The notes under the pieces are model-generated. The model searched no databases, was not told the DNA's origin, and was given only the letters and a program-made list of their open reading frames with translations. Position numbers and translations under genes: made by a program. Below, one piece after another: positions 8,581-17,314 of a DNA stretch of 64,000 nt. Origin of the DNA: Bradyrhizobium barranii subsp. barranii (GTDB lineage Bacteria > Pseudomonadota > Alphaproteobacteria > Rhizobiales > Xanthobacteraceae); assembly GCF_017565645.3 (NCBI RefSeq), contig NZ_CP086136.1, forward strand, positions 2,432,001 through 2,496,000, written 5' to 3'. The stretch's first letter is position 1, and each line of letters starts with the position of its first letter.

Positions 8581-9775
8581 ATGACCGCGCCAGACCAAAA
8601 TCGCCCCACCACGCTATCCGACGGCGTCGTCGACTGGCTGACCAACGGCACGAGCGGCGAGCGCTTCGTCGACAACATCTTTGCCGAGATGTGCATCCGC
8701 CTCCAGCAGGCGGGCATTCCGCTCAAGCGGTCGACGATGCACGTCCGGATCCAGCATCCGCAATGGCTCGGCGCCGCCTTTATGTGGTTGGATGGCATGC
8801 GCGAGGCGAAGATCTCGCGGGTCGACTTCGATGTGCTCGAGCGATCCGAGTTCATCGGCAGCCCTGTCAGCGAAATGCTGGACGGTGCGAGCGAACTCCG
8901 CGAGAACCTCGAAGGCGATCCGTCGCTCGGCCGCAGGCACGCGGTCTATGACGAGATGCGCGCGAAAGGTCTGACCGACTACGTCGCCTGGCCGCTCCAC
9001 CACACACTCGGCAAGCGCCATCTCGTCACCTTCGCGACCGATCGCCCCGGCGGCTTCGACGGCGCGCATCTAGTTGCGCTCAAGAACGTGCTGCCGGTGC
9101 TGGCGCTGGTCAGCGAGATCCGCGTCAAGAACCGCCTGGCGCGAACGCTGCTCGAGACCTATGTCGGCTCCCATGCCGGCGAGCTCATCCTGGCCGGGGC
9201 CACGCGGCGCGGCACCGGCACGACGGTGCGTGCCGCGATCATGATCTGCGACCTCCGTGACTTCACGAAGATCTCGGACAACTGGCCGCGCGACGACGTC
9301 ATCGATCTCCTCAACGACTACTTTGACGCGATGTCAGAGCCGATCGCGCGGCACGGCGGCGAAATCCTGAAATTCATCGGCGACGGCCTGCTCGCCATTT
9401 TCCCGCTCAGCGGGCCCGGCGCCTGCGCAAACCTGCTGCGCGCCGTGACTGAAGCCCGGCAGGCTATGGCCGCGCTGAACGAACGGAACAACTGGGACCG
9501 GCCGCGCGCCGCTGAACTACGGCATCGGCGTCCATGTCGGCGACGTCATGTACGGCAATATCGGATCGTCCAGCCGGCTCGACTTCACCGTCATCGGTCC
9601 CGCCGTCAACATGGCCTCCCGTCTCGAAGCCCTGACCAAGCAGCTGGGACGACCGGTGCTGCTCTCGCGCGCCTTCGCCGAGCTGGTCGAGCGGGAGTTC
9701 GAGCTCGAGCATGTCGGCAAATACGAGGTGCGCGGCTTCAGCGATCCGATCGAGCTGTTTGCGTTTCACGGCTGA
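8581..9775 (+). pseudogene. Adenylate/guanylate cyclase (class III), frameshifted
   Basis: Residues 1 to about 215 form an N-terminal sensor-like region. A class III cyclase domain follows: ICDLRDFTKIS (metal Asp), NDYFDAM, then GGEILKFIGDGLLAIFP. The reading frame then breaks near 9486-9520. The rest of the domain (GVHVGDVMYGNIG, then DFTVIGPAVNMASRLEAL, ending FAFHG) continues in the +1 frame to the stop at 9775. The span is 3n+1 long, consistent with one extra base, most simply an A in GGAACAACT. If corrected the protein would be about 397 residues. It is either a recent pseudogene or an assembly error, since everything downstream of the shift is well conserved. Confidence 0.8.
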
Positions 9776-9843
9776 GGCGGGCTGCTCGCCGCGGCCGTCC
9801 GGTTGAAATCTCGCTGACGTAGGATTGCCGATGACCCGCGCGC

Positions 9844-10138
9844 CACCGATTGCGCGGCACGGCGGAGAAATCCTGATCCTCATCGGCCACGGCCAGCTTG
9901 CCATCGTCCCGCACACCCCGGCATCTCCGAACGACGGTCGCCATCGCCGCCCGTCATGGCCTCGATGATGCCGTGACTAACGGTGCATGCGTGCGTCGCT
10001 GTGACGTCGATCCAGTTCCGGAATCGGGCGATCGCGCAAACGCGCAATTGTCGGGGTACGTCCCCTGCGCGCGACGGAAGTCGTGCTTATGGGCAATATC
10101 GGACGCGTTGTTGAAAGATATGTTCGCGCAGGACGCCT
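9844..10138 (+). pseudogene. Degenerate remnant of a second cyclase gene
   Basis: The segment at 9846-9905 reads PIARHGGEILILIGHGQLAI, a decayed copy of the PIARHGGEILKFIGDGLLAI motif of the gene just upstream. The metal-binding GDG has become GHG. Further on, at about 10079-10110, EVVLMGNIGR matches the DVMYGNIG motif of the same domain. The intervening sequence has lost its reading frame. This looks like the relic of a tandem duplicate or internal rearrangement of the cyclase at 8581. Confidence 0.55.
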
Positions 10139-10265
10139 AGGTTGGCTTCACTGGCGGCGTTGCGATTGGTGCCGCAAGATTTGGTCGAGGACAGTCGATG
10201 CGGCTGCCTCGATGCAACAGAAAAGGTGATCGACACATCGGACGCGACCACAAGAGGAGACGTCA

Positions 10266-10484
10266 ATGCCAAACTGTTCCCAAGTTTCTGGAAGTCGAAC
10301 CGCTCGCTGTGCCGCGTGCGACGGCAAGTTTGGCCTGGTCCGCTACTACTCTTGGCGAAAGCCCCTTTGCTCGAAAAAGTGCGTCGAACGTTTGGCGACG
10401 CGCCGGCAGGGTGAGCGCGACTGGTTCGGTCGATTTCCGTCGGTTGTCGACATGTTTTCAGAAAACCGCGCGAGGCGCCTATGA
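10266..10484 (+). CDS. Small zinc-ribbon-like protein
   Basis: A 72-residue protein with a CxxC...C...C arrangement: CAACDGKFGLVRYYSWRK, then LCSKKCVERL, spaced as in a treble-clef or FYVE-like knuckle. Proteins of this type recur as short orphan genes in Bradyrhizobium relatives; no function is established. Its stop overlaps the start of the next gene (ATGA at 10481), so the two are probably translationally coupled. Confidence 0.65.
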   Translation: MPNCSQVSGSRTARCAACDGKFGLVRYYSWRKPLCSKKCVERLATRRQGERDWFGRFPSVVDMFSENRARRL

Positions 10485-10693
10485 CCATGCAGATGTCACG
10501 ACGAGGAAAGGAATATCTCGAGACGGCGCAGAGCCTGCTGCGCGCGGCCCGGACCATGACGGACATCGTGGTCGCGACCCGTCTCGAGATGCTGGCCAAT
10601 GACTATCAGCGGCGCGCCGAAAAGGCATCAAGCGTCGATGCGGCGAGGTCATCGGCGCGTTCGGCCGGCGCGCGATACGAATCGTACCCGTGA
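10481..10693 (+). CDS. Small conserved hypothetical protein (SRRxKEYLE type)
   Basis: A 70-residue, largely helical, basic protein: SRRGKEYLETAQSLLRAART, then LEMLANDYQRRAEKAS. Similar short proteins are frequent in Bradyrhizobium and Rhodopseudomonas. The ATG at 10481 overlaps the TGA of the zinc-ribbon gene; an in-frame ATG at 10493 is an alternative start. Confidence 0.6.
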   Translation: MTMQMSRRGKEYLETAQSLLRAARTMTDIVVATRLEMLANDYQRRAEKASSVDAARSSARSAGARYESYP

Positions 10694-10772
10694 TTGCGGG
10701 TTGCGCGGTGAGCCGGTCGCCCAATCAGGGCCGTCTGGTCAGTTTCCTCTCTTGCCACCCCGTGGAGCCGAT

Positions 10773-10958
10773 ATGGGCGAAGTTGTTCGACTGGTCACAA
10801 GAGCCGAGCGCGAGCGTGCGCGGCTGATCCGCGAAGCGCGCGCTAACTATGACGCCGTGTTTCCGCCGGCCGATCCCGACGGTGAACGGCCCGTCGAGCC
10901 GCGGTCGACCACTCGGGCGGCGACGCAGAGCCCGAGTACGTCGAAGGAGCTCTCGTGA
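10773..10958 (+). CDS. Small hypothetical protein
   Basis: A 61-residue protein, MGEVVRLVTRAERERARLIR and onward, with an Arg/Glu-rich amphipathic helix and a Pro/Thr/Ser-rich tail. The ATG at 10773 is preceded by GGAG. It is separated by 1 bp from the next small gene (10960). No family recognised. Confidence 0.5.
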   Translation: MGEVVRLVTRAERERARLIREARANYDAVFPPADPDGERPVEPRSTTRAATQSPSTSKELS

Positions 10959-10959
10959 C

Positions 10960-11172
10960 ATGATCAAGATCATTGCCGTGCTCTGCAGCCTCTCGTCGCC
11001 GACAGATTGCCACGAGCAGATCGTCACGACCTCGGATTTCGCTGACGTGACGATGCAGTCCTGTCTGATGGGAGCGCCGCAGCTCGCCGAATGGATGGCG
11101 CAGCATCCAGCCGAACGTCTCGCGGCGTGGCGCTGCTCGATCGGCAAGCAGGAGGCTCGCAGGGGAGCGTAG
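10960..11172 (+). CDS. Small Cys-containing hypothetical protein
   Basis: A 70-residue protein, MIKIIAVLCSLSSPTDCHEQ and onward, with Cys residues at positions 9, 17, 35 and 59. GAAGGAG lies about 13 nt upstream. The start is hydrophobic but too short for a confident signal peptide. It belongs to the same run of small genes as 10266-10958. Function unknown. Confidence 0.5.
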   Translation: MIKIIAVLCSLSSPTDCHEQIVTTSDFADVTMQSCLMGAPQLAEWMAQHPAERLAAWRCSIGKQEARRGA

Positions 11173-11261
11173 GGTGCGAGGAGCCCTGTTGCCAATGCAG
11201 GCATGTGCGAATACGTTGGTCGCAGATCCGCCCAAACGTTCCTTCGACTGGCCGCGCGTTC

Positions 11262-12059
11262 ATGCCAAAATTCCTTCGCATCGGAGTCCATCAGTCGAAC
11301 GTATCGGGATACACGTCGAAGGCGTGGTGTGTCAGGCGCGTCGGCTCGGCGGTTTTCCTGAAGTGGGGCGGCGTGGAGGTCCAAGGCACCGGTGCCGGGC
11401 GCAAGGTCTACTGGACGCGCTCGCCGCAGGAGAAGACAGTTCGATGCGGCACGGCGCAGCGTGCCCAGGATTACGCAAAGGCTGCGATCGCGCGGCGTCG
11501 CAGCCATCGCTATGAGCCGCTGGTCGGAGCTATCGCGCTCCGGCGTCGCCCCGCCGAGCGCGGCACCGATCTCAAGCGGGCGCTCGCCACCATCCTGATC
11601 GTCGATATCGTCGGCTCCACCGCCAAGGCCGCGAAGCTCGGCGATGCGCGCTGGACCAAGGTGATGGGCCACTATTACGCAGCCGTCCGCAAGGAGCTGA
11701 AGAGCTCGCGCGGAAAGGAAGTCGTGACGACGGGCGACGGCGTGCTGGCGACGTTCAAGGCGCCGGCTGCCGGGATCAGCTGCGCGACCGCGATCCAGAA
11801 GGCCGTGCGCACGCTGGGGCTAGAGATCAGGGTCGGCCTGCATGCGGGCGAGTACACGATCAGCGGCGGCGAAATGGTCGGTCTCGCCTTCCACATCGGC
11901 ACCCGCGTCGCCGCGAAAGCGCGGGCCGGCGAAGTCTTGGTCTCGAGCGCGGTCAAGGATTTGCTGAAGGCACAATCGACCATCAGCTTCAGGGATCACG
12001 GCATGCACCAGCTCAAGGGTGTGCCGGAGCGGTGGAGGCTGTATCGGGTGGAGGCGTGA
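11262..12059 (+). CDS. Class III nucleotidyl cyclase with WGR-like N-terminal domain
   Basis: A 265-residue protein from the ATG at 11262. Residues about 15-80 (SKAWCVRRVGSAVFLKWGGV, then RKVYWTRSPQEKTVRCGT, then AQDYAKAAIARR) resemble a WGR-type nucleic-acid-binding module. From about residue 105 a short class III cyclase homology domain follows: ATILIVDIVGSTAKAAKLGD, GKEVVTTGDGVLATF, then EIRVGLHAGEY. The first metal Asp and the GDG motif are kept. This subgroup often replaces the canonical Lys/Asp purine-recognition residues, so cyclase activity is uncertain; it may act as a nucleotide sensor. The WGR assignment is tentative. Confidence 0.7.
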   Translation: MPKFLRIGVHQSNVSGYTSKAWCVRRVGSAVFLKWGGVEVQGTGAGRKVYWTRSPQEKTVRCGTAQRAQDYAKAAIARRRSHRYEPLVGAIALRRRPAERGTDLKRALATILIVDIVGSTAKAAKLGDARWTKVMGHYYAAVRKELKSSRGKEVVTTGDGVLATFKAPAAGISCATAIQKAVRTLGLEIRVGLHAGEYTISGGEMVGLAFHIGTRVAAKARAGEVLVSSAVKDLLKAQSTISFRDHGMHQLKGVPERWRLYRVEA

Positions 12060-12112
12060 GGGGGTTCGCAAGGGTGGACACCGGACCGCCTTCGCGCTGC
12101 GCCGGCACGGCT

Positions 12113-12886
12113 TCAATGATGCGGCAGAATCTCGCCGAGGAATTTTTTGGTGCGCTCGTGCTGCGGGGCCCTGAAGAAGATTTCCGGCTCCGCCTCCTCG
12201 ACGATCCGTCCCTCCGCCATGAAGATCACGCGGTCGGCGACCTGCCGGGCGAAGCCCATTTCATGGGTGACGCAGATCATGGTCATGCCGTCGGTCGCAA
12301 GTCCGATCATGGTGTCGAGCACCTCCTTGACCATTTCCGGGTCGAGCGCCGAGGTCGGCTCGTCGAACAGCATCACCTTCGGTTCCATGCAGAGCGCCCG
12401 CGCGATCGCCGCGCGCTGCTGCTGACCGCCGGACAATTGCGCCGGGTATTTGGCCGCCTGGTTGAGGATTTTCACACGGTCGAGCAGCCGCCGCGCGGTC
12501 TCCTCGGCCGCCGGGCGCGGAATGCCGCGAGAGCGGATCGGCGCCAGCGTGCAGTTCTCCAGCACCGTCATGTGCGGGAACAGGTTGAATTGCTGGAACA
12601 CCATGCCGACCTCGCGGCGCACCGCATCGACGGCCCTGCCTTGGCTGCCGAGATGGACGCCGTCGACGACGATCTCGCCCTTCTGGTAGCTCTCGAGCGC
12701 ATTGATGCAGCGGATCAGGGTGGATTTGCCCGATCCGGACGGCCCGCACAGAACGATCTTTTCGCTCGCACGGACCGCCAGGTTGATGTCGGTGAGCACC
12801 TGGTAGGTGCCGTACCATTTGTTGACACCGCGCATCGCGATCATCGTGTCCGCCGTGGCTGCGACCGGCATGGCTGTGACCGACAT
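12113..12886 (-). CDS. Amino-acid ABC transporter ATP-binding protein (GlnQ/HisP type)
   Basis: A 257-residue ATPase. Walker [11 protein letters not shown]-loop FQQFNLFPH, signature LSGGQQQR, Walker [13 protein letters not shown] and the H-switch CVTHEMGFA are all present. It is the last gene of the minus-strand operon that begins with the isomerase gene at 17101 and lies 11 bp after the receptor gene. The start at 12886 (GGGAGAG upstream) is used rather than upstream in-frame ATGs that overlap the receptor gene. Confidence 0.93.
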   Translation of the reverse strand: MSVTAMPVAATADTMIAMRGVNKWYGTYQVLTDINLAVRASEKIVLCGPSGSGKSTLIRCINALESYQKGEIVVDGVHLGSQGRAVDAVRREVGMVFQQFNLFPHMTVLENCTLAPIRSRGIPRPAAEETARRLLDRVKILNQAAKYPAQLSGGQQQRAAIARALCMEPKVMLFDEPTSALDPEMVKEVLDTMIGLATDGMTMICVTHEMGFARQVADRVIFMAEGRIVEEAEPEIFFRAPQHERTKKFLGEILPHH

Positions 12887-12897
12887 GGCACTCTCCC

Positions 12898-13737
12898 TCA
12901 GCTGACGGTGAAGGGGATGCCGGGAATGCTGTCGGGGAAAGCCGGCAGCGGGTTGTTCATCCATTTCGGATAGATCCTGGCCCACTCGCCGCTGGCGATG
13001 ATCTTGTCGATGAAGCCGTTGACGAAAGCGTTGATCTCCTTCTCGCCGAGCCGCGTGCAGGCGCCGTTATACAGCTTGGTGAATTCGAGCTTGTTCTCGT
13101 AAGCGCCGGGTTTGGATTCGTTGAGGCGCGGAACGTAGAAGATGTTGCCGCCGACCGCCTGCACCTGCCCGGACAGCAGCGCCTGCATGGTCGGCGCATC
13201 GCCGTCGAAGCGGCGGATGGTGGTGCCGGGCGGCGCCGCCTTGGTCACGTCGGTGTCCTGCACGCTGCCGCGCGCGACGCCGATGACGTATTTGCCCATG
13301 TCGGCCGGCGATTTGATCTCCATCTCCTTCGGCGCGATGAAGGTGATGATGTTGGCGCCATAGGGCTTTGAGAATTGCACCGCCTTGGCGCGCTCCGGCA
13401 GCATCGCCATGGTCGCAAACAGGATGTCGACGCGCCCCGACGTCAGCGCCGGGATGCGATTGGCGACGGCCAGCGGCGTGAATTCGGCGGATACGCCGAG
13501 CTCCTTCGCAAACAGCTCGGAGAGGTCGGCATCGAGGCCCTCCTGCTTGCCCGTGGAATTGACGAACCCCCAGGGCGGATTGTCGCCCTGGATGCCGATC
13601 AGCACCTTGCCGCGCGCCTTGATCTCCGAAGGCGTCACCGCGTAGGCGGCGCGCGACAGCACGAACGGCGAGGCGATCGCGGCGGCGCCGAGCGCCAGCA
13701 TGTGGCGGCGATTGAACTGGATTGTCTTTTTGGTCAT
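12898..13737 (-). CDS. Polar-amino-acid-type ABC transporter substrate-binding protein
   Basis: A 279-residue periplasmic receptor of the HisJ/GlnH (SBP_bac_3) family. The N-terminus [20 protein letters not shown] contains a twin-Arg motif (NRRHML), so Tat export is likely. The mature protein begins [20 protein letters not shown] and contains DVDILFA-like [20 protein letters not shown]. Of two tandem ATGs (13740, 13737), the second has better spacing to AGGAGG. It lies between the permease genes and the ATPase gene. The ligand is probably an amino acid, opine or amino-sugar derivative given the linked Gfo/Idh/MocA enzyme. Confidence 0.9.
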   Translation of the reverse strand: MTKKTIQFNRRHMLALGAAAIASPFVLSRAAYAVTPSEIKARGKVLIGIQGDNPPWGFVNSTGKQEGLDADLSELFAKELGVSAEFTPLAVANRIPALTSGRVDILFATMAMLPERAKAVQFSKPYGANIITFIAPKEMEIKSPADMGKYVIGVARGSVQDTDVTKAAPPGTTIRRFDGDAPTMQALLSGQVQAVGGNIFYVPRLNESKPGAYENKLEFTKLYNGACTRLGEKEINAFVNGFIDKIIASGEWARIYPKWMNNPLPAFPDSIPGIPFTVS

Positions 13738-13762
13738 CATTCCCTCCTCTGTGTTGAATTCA

Positions 13763-14392
13763 TCATCGTGCCGCGGTGACGAGCCGCCGCTCCAGCCAGG
13801 CGCCATAGAGCGAAAGCGGCCAGCACAGCGCAAAATAGAGCGCGCAGACCAGGCCGAGCACGAGCAGCGGCTTGAAGTTCTGGTTGGAGACGATGGTCCC
13901 GGCGCGCATCAGCTCGGTGAAGCCGATGATGGCGGCAAGCGAGGTGCCTTTGATCAGCTGCACCAGGAACCCGATCGTCGCGGGCAGCGAAATACGGATC
14001 GCCTGCGGCAGCACGACGTCCTTCATCCGGTCGATATAATTGAGGCTGAGCGCCTTGGCGGCCTCGACCTGGCCGCGCGGCACGGCTTCGATCGAGCCGC
14101 GCCAGATCTCGCCGAGGAAGGCGCCGGCATGCAGGGTGAAGCCGATCGAGACGGAGACCCAGGGATCGAGCTTCAGCCCTGCGAGCGCGAGCCCGTAATA
14201 GACGACGAACAGCTGCATCAGCAGCGGCGTGCCCTGGAACAGCGCGATGTAGGCGGCCGCGCCGCGTTCGAGCCAGCGCCGGCCCGACGTGCGCGCCAGC
14301 GCGACGCCGAGGCCAGCGACCGAGCCGAGCGCGGACAGCGCCAGCGTCCATTTCAGGCCGCCGAGCAGGAACAGGAACTGGTTCTTGTCCAT
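13763..14392 (-). CDS. Amino-acid ABC transporter permease
   Basis: A 209-residue inner-membrane permease of the HisM family with about five membrane helices. The ATPase-coupling EAA loop is visible as GQVEAAKALSLNYIDRMKDV. The conserved start of this type, FQGTPLLMQLFVVYYGL, is present. It lies 25 bp upstream of the receptor gene and 9 bp after the other permease gene; the two probably form a heterodimer. Confidence 0.92.
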   Translation of the reverse strand: MDKNQFLFLLGGLKWTLALSALGSVAGLGVALARTSGRRWLERGAAAYIALFQGTPLLMQLFVVYYGLALAGLKLDPWVSVSIGFTLHAGAFLGEIWRGSIEAVPRGQVEAAKALSLNYIDRMKDVVLPQAIRISLPATIGFLVQLIKGTSLAAIIGFTELMRAGTIVSNQNFKPLLVLGLVCALYFALCWPLSLYGAWLERRLVTAAR

Positions 14393-14401
14393 GCGCCGCC
14401 C

Positions 14402-15070
14402 TCACTTCACGGGATAGAGCAGGAAGCGCGCGTTGATCCGCGCGAACATCTGCATCAGCATCCACGACATCGCGAGATAGAGCAGCGTGACGACGCCATA
14501 GGCCTCGAAGCTGCGGAACGTGTTGGTCTCGATCGCCTGTCCGACCGAGGTCAGCTCATAGGCCGAGATCGCCGATGCGATGCTCGTCGTCAGTGTCAGC
14601 ATGATGAACTGGCTGGTCAGCGACGGAAAAATCGCGCGCAGCGCCGGCTTCAGGACGATCAGGCGGAAGATCAGGGTCCGGCTCAGGCCGAGCGCCAGTC
14701 CCGCCTCGACCTGCCCCTTGTTGATCGACTGCACGCCGCCGCGGATAATCTCGATCGCATAGGCGCCGCCGTTGACGCCGAGCGCGATGATCGCGGTCAG
14801 CGTGGGATCGAGGCGGATGCCGACAATCGGCAGCGCGAAGAAGACGAAGTAGATCTGGCCGAGGAATGGCGTGTTGCGGATTGCCTCGACGAACGCGATG
14901 ACGAGCCAGCGCAGCGGCGCGAGCCGGGAATCGCGCAGCAGCACGCCGCCGATCCCGATGATCAGCGCCAGCACCATGCCCGACAGCGCCAGGCCGAGCG
15001 TGCCGGCACAGCCCCAGAGCAGCTCCGGCAGGCCCTCGATCACGGGTCCGAAATCGAACTTGTAGTTCAC
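14402..15070 (-). CDS. Amino-acid ABC transporter permease
   Basis: A 222-residue permease paired with 13763-14392. Helical segments and the EAA-type loop GQVEAGLALGLSRTLIFRLI are present, as is RNTPFLGQIYFVFFALPI, the equivalent of the conserved R.TP segment. The ATG at 15070 follows GGAGCGAGG. About 99 bp of noncoding sequence with a 22-bp-period tandem repeat separates it from the dehydrogenase gene upstream. Confidence 0.92.
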   Translation of the reverse strand: MNYKFDFGPVIEGLPELLWGCAGTLGLALSGMVLALIIGIGGVLLRDSRLAPLRWLVIAFVEAIRNTPFLGQIYFVFFALPIVGIRLDPTLTAIIALGVNGGAYAIEIIRGGVQSINKGQVEAGLALGLSRTLIFRLIVLKPALRAIFPSLTSQFIMLTLTTSIASAISAYELTSVGQAIETNTFRSFEAYGVVTLLYLAMSWMLMQMFARINARFLLYPVK

Positions 15071-15085
15071 CTCGCTCCTCCCTCC

Positions 15086-15127
15086 GGCCGCCCTCTTGGC
15101 GTGGCCGGGCCGCCCTCTTGGCGTGGC
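15086..15127. repeat. Two-unit direct repeat (20-bp core, 22-bp period)
   Basis: The core GGCCGCCCTCTTGGCGTGGC occurs at 15086-15105 and 15108-15127, in the gap between the permease and dehydrogenase genes. It is noncoding and may be a replication-slippage duplication. Confidence 0.7.
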
Positions 15128-15169
15128 TTGGCCCGTTCGCGTCTGTCCGACGGCGGTGAAAGCCGTGCT

Positions 15170-16258
15170 CTAGGTCGTCGCCTGCCCGCCTTGACCGAGC
15201 GCCGCGTAGCGCTCGCGCAGGTCGATGCGCCGTCGCGCCATCGCGGCCTCTGCAATCGCGAGCGTCACTAGCAGGCTTCGCGCGCCGTCCTCGACCGGTT
15301 GCAGCGACGGCGTCACGCCCCGGACCACATCGCGGAAATGATCGAGCTGGGCGACGTAAGGATCGATCGACGCCGCGTGATTGGCCTGCGCCTGGATCGG
15401 CCTGTTCCAGTCCTGCGCGCCGCCCGCCTGCGTCCATTGATCGAGACTTGGGAATTCGATCGCGCCGCGGCGGCCCATCAGACGGTAGCTGCTCTGTCCG
15501 CTGAACGGAAACTCCGGCGCCTCGCCGAGACCCTGCTCCATCGTCCAGGGCGTCACCGCGCAGTCGCTGAGGAAGAACGTGCCGAGCGCGCCGTTCTCGA
15601 ACTCGAGCAGTGCGGCGGCGGTATCCTCGACCGCGAAGCCGCGCTGCCGGTTCGCGGCGATGGCCTCCACGGCGATGATCTCGCCGACCGCAAAGCGCAG
15701 GAAGTCGATCTCGTGGATCAGATTGATCAGGATCGGCCCGCCACCGGCCTGCGACCGCCAGGGCGCCGTCTTGAAATAATCCGCCGGCTTGTGCGTGGCC
15801 CAGATCGCCGAGACGCCGACGACATCGTCGATACGGCCCTCGCCAAGCAGCGCCTTGAGCGCCTTCACCTGCCTATGATGGCGGCGGTGATGCCCGACCA
15901 GCGACCGGATGCCGGCCTTGCGGACCTCCGCGATCAGGCCGGCGGCGGTCTCGAGCGTATCGGTGACCGGCTTTTCGATCAGGATATGGATGCCGGCCCG
16001 CGCGCATGCGATGCCGTTCTCGGCGTGGAGCTGATTGGGCGACGCGATGATCACGGCCTCGGGCCGCGCCTCGTCGAGCAGCTTCCGGTAATCCGCGAAG
16101 ACGCGTGCGCCGGGCTGCTCGGCTGCGACCTGCTTGGCGTTGACGTCGGCGATGCCGGCGAGCTCGTAGTCGCCATGCTCGGCCAGCTTGCGCAGATGCT
16201 TGCGCCCGATCAATCCCGCGCCGATCACGCCAATCCTGATTTTCGTCATCTCGTGCAT
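15170..16258 (-). CDS. Gfo/Idh/MocA family oxidoreductase
   Basis: A 362-residue NAD(P)-dependent dehydrogenase. The Rossmann motif is IGVIGAGLIGRKH (residues 9-21), the second nucleotide contact is EKPV (95-98), and the catalytic segment is GGPILINLIHEIDFLRF. Family members oxidise sugars, inositols and amino-sugar compounds. An in-frame ATG at 16249 is an equally possible start. It lies 9 bp after the isomerase gene. The combination with a HisJ-type ABC transporter suggests catabolism of an opine- or inositol-amine-like compound; this is inference. Confidence 0.92.
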   Translation of the reverse strand: MHEMTKIRIGVIGAGLIGRKHLRKLAEHGDYELAGIADVNAKQVAAEQPGARVFADYRKLLDEARPEAVIIASPNQLHAENGIACARAGIHILIEKPVTDTLETAAGLIAEVRKAGIRSLVGHHRRHHRQVKALKALLGEGRIDDVVGVSAIWATHKPADYFKTAPWRSQAGGGPILINLIHEIDFLRFAVGEIIAVEAIAANRQRGFAVEDTAAALLEFENGALGTFFLSDCAVTPWTMEQGLGEAPEFPFSGQSSYRLMGRRGAIEFPSLDQWTQAGGAQDWNRPIQAQANHAASIDPYVAQLDHFRDVVRGVTPSLQPVEDGARSLLVTLAIAEAAMARRRIDLRERYAALGQGGQATT

Positions 16259-16267
16259 TCCGTTGGT

Positions 16268-17101
16268 TTAGGCCCGGCCGTGACAGTCGCGGCGTCTGGC
16301 GCCGCGGGCTTGGCCTTCGAGCAAGTTCCTGGTTGCGTTGAACGCCGTGGCGATCCGCTCTCTCGCGTCGAGCGCCGGCAACGGCATCTCGACGCTGAGG
16401 GCGGTGTCGGCGGGCAGCGCCTCCAGCAGTGCGCCGAGGGGCAGAGCACCGTCGCCGGGCGGCAGCCGTCCCGCGCGCGCCTCGGCGATGATGGCCGTGT
16501 CCGTTGCCGGCGTTTCGGCGGCGGCATCGCAGAGTTGCGCGGCGCGAAGCCAATGGTCGGGAAGCGGGATCAGGTCGGCGGCACGGCCGCCGGAGCGCGC
16601 CAGGTGCAACGCGTCGACCAGGATGGAGCCGTTGGTCTGGCCTGCGTCGCGGATGACCGCCGCGGCCTGCGCCAGGGTGCCGATCGCGCGCCAGCGCATG
16701 AATTCGAGGTCGACGCGCAGTCCGAACGACGCGGCGAGCTGGCAGAGCTCAGCGAAACGCGCGGTGAGCTGGGACCGATCCGGATCGTCGCCCGAAGCGA
16801 TGATCGCTGTGGCGCCGAGATCGGCGCCGGCTTCGAGACAGCCTGCGAGCGAGGAGATGTCGATGGTGGGTTTGAGCTGGACCAGCTCGACGTCGCTGAC
16901 CCGCACGCCCTCGCCGTCAAGCACGCGCTTCAGCGCTCGGTGGGCCTCGGTGCCGACCTGCGTCGGATAGGCCGGCCCGTCGCTGGTCGCCGGGATGAAG
17001 CGTAGCGCGACGGTGGCAAACCCGGCCCGCGCCGCCTCGGCAACCAGCGCCGTGGGTGCAAGCTCCAACGCGGTGAGATGGGCGAGGCCGAGCGCGGTCA
17101 T
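16268..17101 (-). CDS. Sugar phosphate isomerase/epimerase (TIM barrel, IolE/MocC-like)
   Basis: A 277-residue xylose-isomerase-like TIM-barrel protein. Supporting segments are LKPTIDISSLAGCLEAGADL with IIASG, LRVDLEFMRW (metal-ligand Glu), GSILVDALHLARSGG (Asp/His ligands) and LSVEMPLPAL (final Glu). The start ATG at 17101 overlaps the TGA of a 26-codon upstream reading frame as ATGA. The following dehydrogenase gene is 9 bp away. Inositol and rhizopine pathways pair this fold with a Gfo/Idh/MocA enzyme. A divergent TetR gene at 17315 is the likely regulator. Confidence 0.85.
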   Translation of the reverse strand: MTALGLAHLTALELAPTALVAEAARAGFATVALRFIPATSDGPAYPTQVGTEAHRALKRVLDGEGVRVSDVELVQLKPTIDISSLAGCLEAGADLGATAIIASGDDPDRSQLTARFAELCQLAASFGLRVDLEFMRWRAIGTLAQAAAVIRDAGQTNGSILVDALHLARSGGRAADLIPLPDHWLRAAQLCDAAAETPATDTAIIAEARAGRLPPGDGALPLGALLEALPADTALSVEMPLPALDARERIATAFNATRNLLEGQARGARRRDCHGRA

Positions 17102-17178
17102 GGCCTGCTCCCCCGCGCGGACAATCGCGGCAGTCGCTGTGGTCGGGAGCTGCCGCGGCGGTCGCCGATCAGGCGCAT
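17098..17178 (-). CDS. 26-codon upstream ORF overlapping the isomerase start
   Basis: The ATG at 17178 has a strong ribosome site, AAGGAGA. The frame reads MRLIGDRRGSSRPQRLPRLS and six more residues, and stops at a TGA overlapping the isomerase ATG (ATGA). It is Arg-rich and not similar to anything I recognise. It may be a translational-coupling leader, or the ribosome site may indicate a start lost by frameshift. Confidence 0.4.
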   Translation of the reverse strand: MRLIGDRRGSSRPQRLPRLSARGSRP

Positions 17179-17194
17179 GTGTCTCCTTCCTTCT

Positions 17195-17237
17195 AATTAA
17201 TCCACAGGTTAATTGATAATTACCCAATGGGATAATT
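17195..17237. promoter_or_regulatory. AT-rich inverted repeats in the divergent promoter region
   Basis: This is an A+T-rich island in a GC-rich genome, between the isomerase leader and the TetR gene. AATTAA (17195) and TTAATT (17209) form one inverted repeat. GATAATTACCC and GGGATAATTGA (17215-17239) form a second, slightly offset one. These are candidate promoter and operator elements for the divergent operon and TetR. Confidence 0.45.
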
Positions 17238-17314
17238 GATGTCAAGGGCCCGCGATTGCGCTATGGAGGGAGGGCGATGCCGCGACCGGCCGCCGTGAAG
17301 GACCGAAGGGCCAG

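Noticed and set aside
13700..15271. 523-residue plus-strand open frame
   Set aside because: It is antisense to the two ABC permease genes and rich in Arg, Asp, Glu and Gln, typical of the complement of GC-rich coding DNA; no start signal or family features.
15299..17005. 568-residue plus-strand open frame
   Set aside because: Antisense to the dehydrogenase and isomerase genes, whose motifs are clear on the minus strand.
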